DNA from: Psychroserpens jangbogonensis
Lineage (GTDB): Bacteria > Bacteroidota > Bacteroidia > Flavobacteriales > Flavobacteriaceae
Direction: 5' to 3'
Assembly: GCF_000797465.1 (NCBI RefSeq)
Contig: NZ_JSWG01000012.1
Coordinates: forward strand, 186,001 to 250,000
Length of the DNA stretch: 64,000 nt
Shown piece by piece: positions 17,963-26,977 of this stretch. How positions within the stretch are numbered: position 1 is the stretch's first letter; the number at the start of each line of letters is the position of its first letter. Under the pieces are notes generated by a model. The model saw only the letters and a program-made list of their open reading frames with translations, was not told the origin of the DNA and did no database searches. Made by a program: the position numbers and the translations under genes.

Positions 17963-19401
17963 TGAACATACAAAACTACATCAACGGCAACTTTCATAAT
18001 CCAATTCAAGACAATTGGATTGACAATTATAATCCGTCTAGTGGAGACGTCTACGGACAAATACCTAACTCATCTAAAGAAGACGTTGAAAACGCATACA
18101 TCGCAGCAAAATCTGCTTTTCCAGTTTGGTCGCAAACCACTCTAGAAGAACGCAGTCGCATCCTTATAAAAATTTCAGAATTATTAGAAGCTAACTTGCA
18201 ACGTTTTGCAGAAGCCGAATCTAAAGACAATGGAAAACCTGTCTCATTAGCTAAAGCTGTAGACATTCCTAGAGCAGCTAGCAATTTTAGATTCTTCGGA
18301 AACGCAATTACACAATTCGCTAGCGAAAGCCACGAAAGTGTTGGTCAACAAGCCATAAACTACACCTTACGCCAACCTATTGGAGTTGTAGGCTGTATTT
18401 CACCATGGAACCTTCCTCTCTACTTATTTACTTGGAAAATTGCTCCAGCGCTTGCAGCCGGAAATTGTGTGGTTGCAAAACCTAGTGAAGTTACGCCAAT
18501 GACAGCATATCTTCTTGGAGAAATTTGCAACGAAGCAGGATTACCAAAAGGTGTTTTAAATATTGTTCATGGTCTTGGTGGTTCTACTGGTCAAGCTATT
18601 ATTGAACATCCAGACATCAAAGCCATCTCATTTACAGGAGGAACAGCAACAGGTGCTCATATTGCTAAAGTTGCAGCTCCAATGTTTAAAAAGCTATCAC
18701 TAGAATTAGGCGGAAAAAATCCAAACATCATTTTTGCAGATTGCGATTATGACGACATGCTTAATACGACAGTGCGTTCTTCATTTGCTAATCAAGGGCA
18801 GATTTGCCTTTGCGGAAGTCGAATTTTTGTAGAGGCAACTATCTACGAGAAATTCAAAACTGATTTTGTAGCTAAAATAAAACAACTCAAAGTTGGACAT
18901 CCATCTGAAGCAGATACTAATATCGGAGCTTTAGTTTCAAAACCTCATCTAGACAAAGTAAAAGAGTACATACAAATTGCCAAAGACGAAAATGGCACTG
19001 TGTTATTTGGAGGAAATGAAGTTACCGTCAAAGGTTACGAAAATGGCTATTATTTAGAACCTACAGTTATTGAAGTTGATTCTGACGAATGTCGAGTAAA
19101 TCAAGAAGAAATTTTTGGTCCAGTAGTTACCATAATGCCATTTAATACAGAAGACGATGTTTTAATAATGGCAAACAAAGTTAAATACGGATTGTCAGCA
19201 ACACTTTGGACAAACAATTTAAAACGCACAATGCGAATGAGCAACCAATTACAAGCAGGTATCGTTTGGGTAAATACGTGGATGATGCGTGATTTACGAA
19301 CACCTTTTGGAGGTGTAAAAGCTTCAGGTGTTGGTCGTGAAGGCGGCTTTGAAGCCTTACGTTTTTTTACAGAAGCTAAAAATGTGTGTATAAAATATTA
19401 A
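17962..19401 (+). CDS. 2-aminomuconate-6-semialdehyde dehydrogenase
   Basis: The 479-residue aldehyde dehydrogenase has NAD-site SFTGGTATG, general base Glu in LELGGKNP and catalytic Cys in NQGQICLCGS (the Cys after QI), plus the C-terminal FGGVKASGVGREGG. It oxidises 2-aminomuconate semialdehyde to 2-aminomuconate, the step after ACMSD. The closest family is the hydroxymuconic/aminomuconic semialdehyde dehydrogenases (ALDH8-like). Context strongly supports the assignment over a betaine aldehyde dehydrogenase. Confidence 0.9.
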   Translation: MNIQNYINGNFHNPIQDNWIDNYNPSSGDVYGQIPNSSKEDVENAYIAAKSAFPVWSQTTLEERSRILIKISELLEANLQRFAEAESKDNGKPVSLAKAVDIPRAASNFRFFGNAITQFASESHESVGQQAINYTLRQPIGVVGCISPWNLPLYLFTWKIAPALAAGNCVVAKPSEVTPMTAYLLGEICNEAGLPKGVLNIVHGLGGSTGQAIIEHPDIKAISFTGGTATGAHIAKVAAPMFKKLSLELGGKNPNIIFADCDYDDMLNTTVRSSFANQGQICLCGSRIFVEATIYEKFKTDFVAKIKQLKVGHPSEADTNIGALVSKPHLDKVKEYIQIAKDENGTVLFGGNEVTVKGYENGYYLEPTVIEVDSDECRVNQEEIFGPVVTIMPFNTEDDVLIMANKVKYGLSATLWTNNLKRTMRMSNQLQAGIVWVNTWMMRDLRTPFGGVKASGVGREGGFEALRFFTEAKNVCIKY

Positions 19402-19409
19402 AAAAAACT

Positions 19410-20192
19410 ATGAATTTAAATCTCAATAACAAACACGCATTAGTCTGCGGAAGTACTGCAGGAATTGGAAAAGCAACTGCTTTAGCACTGGCTGAAGAAG
19501 GCGCGATAGTAACTTTAATCGCAAGGAATGAAGACAAACTTAAAGCGACTTTGGCTGAATTACCTCAACATAGAAATCATGATTATATTGTTGCCGATTT
19601 TTCAAACCCAAAAGAACTAAAAGAAAAAGTAAGCGCTTATATTACAGAACATCATGGCTTCCATATTCTTGTAAATAATACAGGTGGACCAAAAGGAGGA
19701 CCCGTTTTTTCAGCTGAAGTTGAAGAATTTGAAAGCGCATTTACTCAACATTTAAAATGCAACCATGTTTTAGCACAAGCTGTTGTACCTTCTATGAAAA
19801 ACGAAGGTTATGGTCGAATTATAAATGTGATTTCTACATCTGTTAAACAGCCACTAGACGGTTTAGGTGTTAGTAATACTATTCGTGGTGCTGTAGCTAA
19901 TTGGAGTAAAACGTTAGCCAATGAATTAGGGCAATTTGGGATTACAGTTAATAACGTACTTCCTGGAGCTACAGGAACAGATCGTCTTGCTGAAATCATT
20001 AAAAACAAATCGGCTAAAACTGGAACAACAGAAGATGAAGCTGCCAATGCCATGAAAAGCGCTGTACCTGCAAAACGGTTTGCAAAACCAGAAGAATTGG
20101 CTGATGCTATTACATTTTTGGCAAGTGAACGTGCTGCATATATAAACGGAATTAACCTACCAGTTGATGGTGGACGAACAAAAAGTTTGTAA
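19410..20192 (+). CDS. atypical short-chain dehydrogenase/reductase in the kynurenine operon
   Basis: The 260-residue Rossmann protein has CGSTAGIGKA at the nucleotide site, VNNTGGPKGGP in place of NNAG, and a C-terminal YINGINLPVDGG. The catalytic YxxxK is absent: the equivalent segment reads GLGVSNTIRGAV. It belongs to the FabG-like SDR branch in which this segment is NTxR. The start is ATG 19410; an upstream in-frame codon lies inside the previous gene. No step of the known pathway needs it, so its role is open. Confidence 0.82.
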   Translation: MNLNLNNKHALVCGSTAGIGKATALALAEEGAIVTLIARNEDKLKATLAELPQHRNHDYIVADFSNPKELKEKVSAYITEHHGFHILVNNTGGPKGGPVFSAEVEEFESAFTQHLKCNHVLAQAVVPSMKNEGYGRIINVISTSVKQPLDGLGVSNTIRGAVANWSKTLANELGQFGITVNNVLPGATGTDRLAEIIKNKSAKTGTTEDEAANAMKSAVPAKRFAKPEELADAITFLASERAAYINGINLPVDGGRTKSL

Positions 20193-20228
20193 CTTTATAT
20201 CATTATAGAATTCTAAAAAACTAGACTT

Positions 20229-20765
20229 ATGAGCAAATTGTTTCCACCAATAAATTTTAAAGCTTGGATTGAAGAAAACAGACACCTATTAAAGCCACCT
20301 GTTGGAAATAAAGTCGTTTGGAAAGATGGCGATTTTATTGTCATGGTTGTTGGTGGTCCAAATAGCAGGAAAGATTATCACTATAATGAAACACCAGAAT
20401 TTTTCTATCAAGTAGAAGGTGATATTGTTTTAAAAGTGATTGATAAAGGCACTCCAAAAGACATTCATATAAAAGAAGGTGAGATATTTTTATTACCACC
20501 AAAAGTGCCACATTCTCCGCAAAGAGGTGCAAATACTGTAGGTTTAGTTATTGAATATCCACGTGAAGAAGGCGTTCAAGATGCTCTATTATGGTTTTGT
20601 GAAAACTGCACAACCAAGTTGTATGAAGAAGACTTTACATTAGACAATATAGAAACCGATATGCCTGCTATATTTGATAAATATTATAATGACAAAGATA
20701 AACGTAGCTGTCCAAAATGTGGAGAGATTATGCAACCACCTAAAAAAGTACAATTAGAAAACTAA
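20229..20765 (+). CDS. nbaC: 3-hydroxyanthranilate 3,4-dioxygenase
   Basis: The 178-residue cupin opens the ring of 3-hydroxyanthranilate to 2-amino-3-carboxymuconate semialdehyde. Fe(II) ligands are visible as H and E in DYHYNETPEFFYQ (about 48-60) and H in PPKVPHSPQR (about 96). The bacterial enzyme's extra rubredoxin-like site is present as CENC and CPKC near the C terminus. The length is right for bacterial homologs. Gaps to the neighbours are 36 and 37 bases, wider than elsewhere in the operon. Confidence 0.95.
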   Translation: MSKLFPPINFKAWIEENRHLLKPPVGNKVVWKDGDFIVMVVGGPNSRKDYHYNETPEFFYQVEGDIVLKVIDKGTPKDIHIKEGEIFLLPPKVPHSPQRGANTVGLVIEYPREEGVQDALLWFCENCTTKLYEEDFTLDNIETDMPAIFDKYYNDKDKRSCPKCGEIMQPPKKVQLEN

Positions 20766-20802
20766 ATTTAATTATATCCTGAAGTAATTTAGGATAACTA
20801 CT

Positions 20803-21888
20803 ATGGAAAAACGCAAACTAAGAATAAACGGTCACTCACACCTTCTTCCTTATCCTGAAGAGATTCCTGAATTCATGAAAGACAAAGGAATCTTTTGGGT
20901 AGATAAAGACCGAAAATTTATGCTTCAAAAAGATTGGAATCGACCGATTACAGATTCTAGTTTCTTTTTAGATGAAAAGCTTGCTTGGATGGAACATTTT
21001 AAGATTGATCATGCGGTTGTTCTAAATTTATCTCAACTCTATGGAAATGGATTAAGGCTTGAAGAAATGAAACAAGCCTTGCGTTTTCAAAATGATTTTA
21101 ATGCTAAAGTCCAGAAAGAAAATCCGAGTAAATTCACCACAGGTTTTGTAGTGCATCCTGGTTTTGTAAGAGGTGCTTGTTGGGAAATTGAACGTTGTGT
21201 TGAAGAATTAGGGATGCAACTACTATGTCTACCAACGCATTACATGGATACTATTGGTACTTGGCGATGTATTTTTGATGAAGAAAACGAGCCTATTTTT
21301 GAACTTGCAGATAAATATAATTTGGCGGTTGAAGTTCACCCATATGATGGAGAGAAATTTATAAAACTTGAAAACACGACTTGGCGTTTTCATTTGATAT
21401 GGATGTTAGCACAATGTGCAGATGCCTATCATTTTTTAACCTTAAATGGTTACTATGAAAAATACAAGAACATGCGTGTTTGCTTTGCTCATGGTGGACA
21501 ATTAGCACAAATCAACTTAGGACGACGAATTCAAGGGTTTGATGGCAGACCTGATTTATTTGAAGGCAAAACACATCCTAGGAAAGCTGTTGGTCATAAA
21601 AACATTTTCTTTGACACTTTAGTACATGATACAGGTGGACTTGATTTACTTATGAAAAATCAAGGTTCTAAACAGGTATTGATGGGATTAGATGATCCCT
21701 ATCCGTTAGGAGAAATGGAAAGCGAACAACAAAGTTCTTATCCAGGAAAAATATTAGATTTAGCTGTAGACCAAAACATAATAAACGAAACACAACGTGA
21801 TGCCATTTGGGAAGACAATGTAATACAATGGTTGTGCGGTGATGACGAAGCAGCTAAACAAAAACTAGTAAATAGAATTTTGTCTTAA
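20803..21888 (+). CDS. nbaD: 2-amino-3-carboxymuconate-6-semialdehyde decarboxylase
   Basis: The 361-residue amidohydrolase-fold decarboxylase keeps the metal and catalytic set of ACMSD: HSH near residue 10 (HxH), EVHPYDGEKF (third His), CFAHGG (proton-relay His) and LMGLDDPYPLGE (Asp ligand). It removes CO2 from the 3HAO product to give 2-aminomuconate semialdehyde and so steers carbon away from quinolinate and NAD. It is the last gene of the operon, before a strong terminator. A small inverted repeat (TATCCT / AGGATA, 20775-20796) lies just upstream. Confidence 0.94.
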   Translation: MEKRKLRINGHSHLLPYPEEIPEFMKDKGIFWVDKDRKFMLQKDWNRPITDSSFFLDEKLAWMEHFKIDHAVVLNLSQLYGNGLRLEEMKQALRFQNDFNAKVQKENPSKFTTGFVVHPGFVRGACWEIERCVEELGMQLLCLPTHYMDTIGTWRCIFDEENEPIFELADKYNLAVEVHPYDGEKFIKLENTTWRFHLIWMLAQCADAYHFLTLNGYYEKYKNMRVCFAHGGQLAQINLGRRIQGFDGRPDLFEGKTHPRKAVGHKNIFFDTLVHDTGGLDLLMKNQGSKQVLMGLDDPYPLGEMESEQQSSYPGKILDLAVDQNIINETQRDAIWEDNVIQWLCGDDEAAKQKLVNRILS

Positions 21889-21904
21889 CATAAATTTAAA
21901 TCAT

Positions 21905-21946
21905 AAAAAACCTTTCAACTCTAGATTTTAGAATTGAAAGGTTTTT
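21905..21946. terminator. bidirectional terminator between ACMSD and M49 genes
   Basis: The long stem aaaaacctttcaactcta / tagaattgaaaggttttt has one mismatch, and T/A tracts lie on both sides. It serves the convergent kynurenine operon and the M49-like gene. Confidence 0.85.
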
Positions 21947-21963
21947 CTGTTCTGTTTGGTTTT

Positions 21964-23607
21964 CTATTGTAAGCCTAATGCTTCTACTCCCTGTTCAAAA
22001 ATAACATCGACAGGTATATTTGCATCAGTCAATCGATCTAAATCTACTTGAAGTTCTGGAGAAATAACACCTTTTGCCTTTACTAAATCAGCAACACCTT
22101 GATAATCACCATCACCTTGAAGCGTTAAAATAAGGTTTGACATATCTTTCATCGCTCCATTCATTTTTTCAAAGTTTACTTTATAAGTTCCGTCATCATT
22201 ACGAGTAAAGGCTCCTTTTTCTTTAAAGAAATTAAAACGTATCATATTTGCTTTACCATGAGCTGAAGACGCTCCAAATCTAACAGAACGAAAAATACCT
22301 GCCATAAATGTGACCATATTATCTTTTAAATCTTCTTTCAGTTCTCCTTTAGCATGTAATTGTTGAATCATGTATAATCCTAAGATATCCGCTTTCCCTT
22401 CTTCTAAAGCACTAGCGAGTTCTTTCAAAGATGCCCTTACAGTTCCTTTGCCATTAATGGTATTCTTGATACCTAAACCATGAGCGACTTCATGAAACAT
22501 TGTGTTTGCAAAAAACGCATCAAATGTGATATGCTTACGTTGACTTTCTTCAATTAATTCATCTGCAATTGGTACTAAAATTTTATCAAATTTTGCACGC
22601 ATAGCATTTTTTAATTGTAAACGACGTGTTCCCTTTTGCAATTGTACTTCTTCATCATTAGGAAGGTTAATCGCAATGGTTTTACTACCCGAATTACAAT
22701 CTCCTGCGTAATACACAACATCATATGCATTTAAATCACTATCTGTTCCTGGCGTTTCTGCTTTATACAAATCTTCGACAGGCAAACCTTCTTGAAGTTC
22801 GGGTAAGTAAGCACTAAACTTTGCCAAACGCTTACTCCATTCTTGATCTTTAATAAGCACATAACCTTCATGAGCTGCTTTATTCCCAAACATCTGATCT
22901 TCGTAGGTTTCAATTGGACCAATGACAATATCAAGCGTGTTGGTTTTCATGTCCATCCAAGCTAAATCACTGGCTTGGTAATTATCATCTAGCAAAGCTT
23001 GAGCTCTTAACTTTAAATAGACTAGCAAACCTTCGTCATCTGCAAACTCAGTAGCTTGTTTCAGTAAATCTGAAACCTCTTTTAATTCTTCTTTAAAATG
23101 TACATGGTAAGGAATGGAATATAATTCTCCGCTCTCATCACGTCTTACAAAATTATAAATGCTTGATTTGTTTTCTATATCTGCAGTTTCAAATTCTTCC
23201 TTTGACATGTCTTTTGGATAAAAGTTTGCTCCTAAAGGTTTTTCTTTAAAACTATCTACAAAAGATGAGTTACCATCAAGTCGATCCCAAGGACCATAAT
23301 TAATTTTCACATATTCCTTAGTGTCTTCGTCTGAAATAGATTTTAACAACGCATCCTTATCTCCAAAAGATTCATACCAAAACAAATCATTCATTTTATC
23401 TGCAGCTTTTATAAGCAAAGGAAGCATTTTACGTTCATTTTCTGTTAATCCACTAAGATCTGCTGTAAGCTTAAAACTCACATATTTACTAAGATTCTTT
23501 TCCATTGGAGTCATTTTTTCTTGTGGAATAACAATCTCTTCTTTTTTATCTTCTTTACAAGAAATTACAAGTAGAGCCAATACGGCTATTAATACTAAAT
23601 TCTTCAT
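21964..23607 (-). CDS. M49-like metallopeptidase, lipoprotein (pentapeptide HExxH form)
   Basis: The 547-residue lipoprotein (LALLVISC lipobox) resembles dipeptidyl peptidase III (M49). Zn ligands would be H372 and H376 of HEVAH, with Glu from EEGKAD (about 402-407), the M49 EExxAD motif. Most M49 enzymes carry a hexapeptide HExxGH; here the motif is the five-residue form known from a few bacterial DPP III. The lipid anchor suggests peptide cleavage at the cell envelope, unlike cytosolic DPP III. It has its own promoter inside the end of the upstream gene. Confidence 0.82.
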   Translation of the reverse strand: MKNLVLIAVLALLVISCKEDKKEEIVIPQEKMTPMEKNLSKYVSFKLTADLSGLTENERKMLPLLIKAADKMNDLFWYESFGDKDALLKSISDEDTKEYVKINYGPWDRLDGNSSFVDSFKEKPLGANFYPKDMSKEEFETADIENKSSIYNFVRRDESGELYSIPYHVHFKEELKEVSDLLKQATEFADDEGLLVYLKLRAQALLDDNYQASDLAWMDMKTNTLDIVIGPIETYEDQMFGNKAAHEGYVLIKDQEWSKRLAKFSAYLPELQEGLPVEDLYKAETPGTDSDLNAYDVVYYAGDCNSGSKTIAINLPNDEEVQLQKGTRRLQLKNAMRAKFDKILVPIADELIEESQRKHITFDAFFANTMFHEVAHGLGIKNTINGKGTVRASLKELASALEEGKADILGLYMIQQLHAKGELKEDLKDNMVTFMAGIFRSVRFGASSAHGKANMIRFNFFKEKGAFTRNDDGTYKVNFEKMNGAMKDMSNLILTLQGDGDYQGVADLVKAKGVISPELQVDLDRLTDANIPVDVIFEQGVEALGLQ

Positions 23608-23662
23608 TTTATAGTTTTGATTTTAAATTCCGCGAAAGCGATAATTAGTTATTGATAGGTAT

Positions 23663-23693
23663 CAAAGTTAGCCAAATTTTAATTATTTCTCAA
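23663..23693 (-). promoter_or_regulatory. Bacteroidota promoter for the M49-like gene
   Basis: On the minus strand, TTG (23691-23693), a 20-base spacer and TAACTTTG (23663-23670) give a full match to the TTG-N(17-23)-TAnnTTTG pattern. It lies partly in the 3' end of the GDYXXLXY gene and would give a leader of about 45 bases. Confidence 0.6.
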
Positions 23694-24237
23694 CAAAATC
23701 AGCAATGGGAATATCATTGATAAATACATTATCTAATACCGCCTCTCCATTCTTTATATAAACCAATGCATATGTGTTATCTGGCAAAGAATCCCTTTGC
23801 GCTTCCCTATGTGCTAATTCAGCATCATAAGCCTTAGTTTCTTCCATATAAAACTCGTTAAATGGAAATGTAAATTGGACTTCTTTCATATTGGTATTAT
23901 ACCAATCAACTTTAGCTTTAACAAAATCTCCATTTTCTGGAGCTTCCTTTTGAATAGCACTTGCTTTTACAAATCCGAAACTATCATTTACAATAGACAC
24001 ATAAATATCTTGATTAGTCTTCCAATCCATACTGTCAACTTTGAAACTTTCGAGTTCATAATTGAGATAAATGTATTTTCCTTTAAATGGATCTGAAGGG
24101 TCTATAGGTTCTGTTTTAAACTTGAATGCTTTTCCTTCATCTAGAATGGTTTCACGATGATTAATCATTTGAGCAGGAATACACAATTGAACTATTGCCA
24201 AAATGATAAATAGAATGAATATATATTTACTTTTCAT
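23683..24237 (-). CDS. GDYXXLXY domain protein
   Basis: The 184-residue protein has an N-terminal membrane helix or signal (YIFILFIILAIVQLCIPAQ) and the family motif as GKYIYLNYEL (about 53-62). The protein family is named for this GDYxxLxY motif and usually sits beside or is fused to DUF2157. It follows the DUF2157 gene after 4 bases, supporting a two-protein membrane unit. Function is not known. Confidence 0.85.
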   Translation of the reverse strand: MKSKYIFILFIILAIVQLCIPAQMINHRETILDEGKAFKFKTEPIDPSDPFKGKYIYLNYELESFKVDSMDWKTNQDIYVSIVNDSFGFVKASAIQKEAPENGDFVKAKVDWYNTNMKEVQFTFPFNEFYMEETKAYDAELAHREAQRDSLPDNTYALVYIKNGEAVLDNVFINDIPIADFVEK

Positions 24238-24241
24238 AAGA

Positions 24242-25528
24242 TTATTGTTTTAAGGTTTTAGCTTTAGATTTTTGTTTTCTTAACATGATGTAATTGGTTA
24301 AAAAGAAACTTAAACCAACACCAACAAACAGCAATCCTCTAATCACAAAACTCATGTTCGTATCGAAAAATCGACATACAACCAAAGCTGTGATGATAAA
24401 CAATCCGTAATTTAAAATCCCAAAATGAAACTTATCTGCTCCAATTTTAATTGTCGTAATTCCTAAAGCAAGTATCAAAACATTAACAATGATTGTTCCT
24501 ACGACCGGCAGATTTAAACCTCCTAAATACAGCAATGCAAATAGGATAAAAACGTATTGAAATAAATTAAACGATTTAATCCAATGCTTATAAAAAGCAA
24601 ATCCGAGAATCAATACATTTACAATAAATAAAACTAAAGACAAGTAGCTTTCTTGAGCAAAGAATAACAACTGCTCAACAGACCAGAAACCATCAAAACT
24701 CATAGTTAGCATCAAAATAACAATCCCTAAAGACCCGAAAATCAGATAGCCATTTTTACGAAGTTTTTGCGAATCAAAAAACGGAATCTTACCAATTGTA
24801 TAGAATATACTAAACAATAAGATATACATCAAGAATCCTAATTCAGATAAATCTTTAACAAAAGCTCCTAAAACAATAGTAAAACTTAAAGGATACAACC
24901 AGTTAAAAACAGAGGTTATATTATCGTTTGTTTTATGCTTCAGCAATTGAATATAATGTGGCAATGCTATAGCAATTAATACTAAATACATCCATGGTGT
25001 CTCATCTGAATAATAGTTGCCATAACCTATTTCATAGGCATAAAAAGTTACAAATACTAGATGTAAAATAGCCAGCATATTTGATTTCAAGAGATAAATC
25101 AAAGGAGCACATAATAAAATCCAAGTGAGGACATAAGCACTCAAATCGCCAGGAATATTATAAATCTGACTTACCAATGCAATACTTGATCCTACTGTAA
25201 AAAACAAAAAGGTTCCTGATGCTTCTTTCCAAGTTTTACTTTTCTTTTTTAGAATAGAGAACGCAACACTTATCTGACCAATAAGCAATGGTGAAAAAGC
25301 AAATAGGGTTTTTGTTGACCTGCTAAAATCATCCCAGTTATGAGCTAGTATTAAAATAACACCTAGCCCAACAAGTAAGGATCCCAACACACCAAAAACC
25401 ACAAATAATCGATTAGGTGAATTACTTTGCTGTGATTGATAGTATGTTTCGATATTTGCTGCAACTTCTTGAGAAATAACGGCGTTGTTAACCAAATCTG
25501 GCAACTCTTTTAAAAGCCTAGAATTCAT
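24242..25528 (-). CDS. DUF2157 polytopic membrane protein
   Basis: The 428-residue protein has an N-terminal cytosolic helical segment (ELPDLVNNAVISQEVAANIETYY) followed by about twelve hydrophobic helices. The segment GVILILAHNWDDFSRSTK is the hallmark of the DUF2157 family. I use ATG 25528 (MNSRLLKEL); the longer frame has an atypical start. It is coupled to the GDYXXLXY gene. Confidence 0.85.
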   Translation of the reverse strand: MNSRLLKELPDLVNNAVISQEVAANIETYYQSQQSNSPNRLFVVFGVLGSLLVGLGVILILAHNWDDFSRSTKTLFAFSPLLIGQISVAFSILKKKSKTWKEASGTFLFFTVGSSIALVSQIYNIPGDLSAYVLTWILLCAPLIYLLKSNMLAILHLVFVTFYAYEIGYGNYYSDETPWMYLVLIAIALPHYIQLLKHKTNDNITSVFNWLYPLSFTIVLGAFVKDLSELGFLMYILLFSIFYTIGKIPFFDSQKLRKNGYLIFGSLGIVILMLTMSFDGFWSVEQLLFFAQESYLSLVLFIVNVLILGFAFYKHWIKSFNLFQYVFILFALLYLGGLNLPVVGTIIVNVLILALGITTIKIGADKFHFGILNYGLFIITALVVCRFFDTNMSFVIRGLLFVGVGLSFFLTNYIMLRKQKSKAKTLKQ

Positions 25529-25636
25529 AATGATACATTTATAAAAATAAGTTAAGTATAAAATTAGAAACAAGAGTACTGAAAGACATAAAATAGACTT
25601 CTTAAATCAAGTTTCAAGTTTTTGAATTTAAGTATT

Positions 25637-25667
25637 AAAAAAAACCTCGCAGCAAAAGCTACGAGGC
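25637..25667 (-). terminator. terminator of the CREST membrane operon
   Basis: On the minus strand, cctcgtagc / gctgcgagg (one mismatch) with loop tttt is followed by eight T. It lies 30 bases after the stop of the gene at 25700. Confidence 0.75.
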
Positions 25668-25699
25668 TTATTGTTAGCAATTTATTTTGCTAACCATCA

Positions 25700-26182
25700 T
25701 CAAAACAAAAAAATCATATACACAATAATACCTTCGGCTATTCCAGTAATAATACTCATCCCTAGAATATCCTTGATCTTACTTCTCAAAAAGAAAACTG
25801 CACTTAAAATGGCCATAATTGCTGCCAGTAAAATTTCTAAGGCTTCAATTTTAGCCAATAAAAAAGTAATTCCAGTAAATGCTATGGTAATGCCTACAGT
25901 TATAAGACAAAATCTTATAATTTCATCTTTAGTATAGTTACCTTCTTTAAAACCTTTTCTTAGATCTCTTAGAATAGAGAGAATGAACAACAACGGCACT
26001 ACCGATAAGAAGGGCGCGAAAATGATCTTAATTCCTTTAACTATTGTTAAGTCAAAATAAAAAAAGAAAGCAATAGCAGTAAAGGCAAGCAAGCCCGTTA
26101 CAATAATAGATTGAAAGGTGAATAACAATTCTCTTTTATTAGAATTTGTTCTGGGTTTTGGACTGTCAATGATTGGATTCAT
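25700..26182 (-). CDS. small polytopic membrane protein, unknown
   Basis: The 160-residue protein has a basic N-terminal tail (about 1-22), then four to five hydrophobic helices, including SIIVTGLLAFTAIAFFFYF and ILLAAIMAILSAVFFL. A charged loop RDLRKGFKEGNYTKDEIIR lies between helices 2 and 3. This resembles DUF4199-like flavobacterial proteins only in general form, and I do not assign a family. It is the last gene of the operon that starts at 27605. Confidence 0.65.
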   Translation of the reverse strand: MNPIIDSPKPRTNSNKRELLFTFQSIIVTGLLAFTAIAFFFYFDLTIVKGIKIIFAPFLSVVPLLFILSILRDLRKGFKEGNYTKDEIIRFCLITVGITIAFTGITFLLAKIEALEILLAAIMAILSAVFFLRSKIKDILGMSIITGIAEGIIVYMIFLF

Positions 26183-26216
26183 AATTTTTAGTTTTAGATG
26201 ATTTTACTTTTGTTAT

Positions 26217-26972
26217 TTAATAATTATATGGTTGAGGCATTTTAGATGTTAGTGCTCTTTTATAATATTTGTATAGAACAAAAAGTCCTACTGCCGAAAT
26301 GATATGCTTTAAAGAATGTCCGCTAAACTTGAGGTAATCAAAAACTAGCGCATCAAAATATTCAAGTGTTTTGGCAATTACATAAGCTAGTAGCAAAAAC
26401 CAGTAGCCATTAACAGCATTAATTTTAAGTCTGAAGCACAGCAAAAGGATAGGTATAATCAGAATTGGATAAAACTGAACAAAAACATAAAGTCTCAGAT
26501 CTTTTGTAATCAGCCAATAGACTATAGAAGCAATCCCTAAAACCAATAGTGGAAATAATAGGTTCTTCCCAATTTTGTCGTTAATTGATTCACTTATCAA
26601 TATGGAAAGCAAAGACATAAATGCAACTGTCATTGGCAGTCTATCCCAAACTAAGGTTTCATGATTAGGGTTTAAATGATAATAGCTAGAACCCAAAGCA
26701 ACAAGCAGAATACTCATAAAAAATATTAAGTACTGAAATCTCTTTTTATTGAATACATTAAGTTTCGTTAAGCCTAATATTCCTACAATCAAAAAAGGAA
26801 GGTTTGACAAGACATTCCAAAAATTAGGAATATTAAATATGGTCTTTATGTCTATAAAATTATGATAATCTAAACGCTGTTCAATTGGAGGGAAATTAAA
26901 AATAACGATTCCAAAAGCCACAGCAATTACCACAGTCAATATTTCGCCTATATGTTCAAATTTCATTTTCAT
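26217..26972 (-). CDS. CREST-superfamily membrane hydrolase (ceramidase-like)
   Basis: The 251-residue protein has about seven helices and the full CREST signature: NVLSNLPFL (about 53-61), Ser and His in GSSYYHLNP (S95/S96, H99), Asp110 in VWDRLP and HxxxH in GHSLKH (H219, H223). CREST enzymes include alkaline ceramidases, Per1 and progestin receptors. Ser, Asp and three His form a metal-dependent amidase site. Flavobacteria make sulfonolipids or sphingolipids, so an N-acyl lipid amidase is plausible but inferred. It sits 5 bases after a small membrane gene. Confidence 0.82.
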   Translation of the reverse strand: MKMKFEHIGEILTVVIAVAFGIVIFNFPPIEQRLDYHNFIDIKTIFNIPNFWNVLSNLPFLIVGILGLTKLNVFNKKRFQYLIFFMSILLVALGSSYYHLNPNHETLVWDRLPMTVAFMSLLSILISESINDKIGKNLLFPLLVLGIASIVYWLITKDLRLYVFVQFYPILIIPILLLCFRLKINAVNGYWFLLLAYVIAKTLEYFDALVFDYLKFSGHSLKHIISAVGLFVLYKYYKRALTSKMPQPYNY

Positions 26973-26977
26973 AATAA

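Noticed and set aside
23628-23645. The sequence ccgcgaaagcg upstream of the M49-like gene as an operator or uptake motif
   Set aside because: It is a short partly palindromic GC-rich word seen only once here. Without genome counts it cannot be supported.
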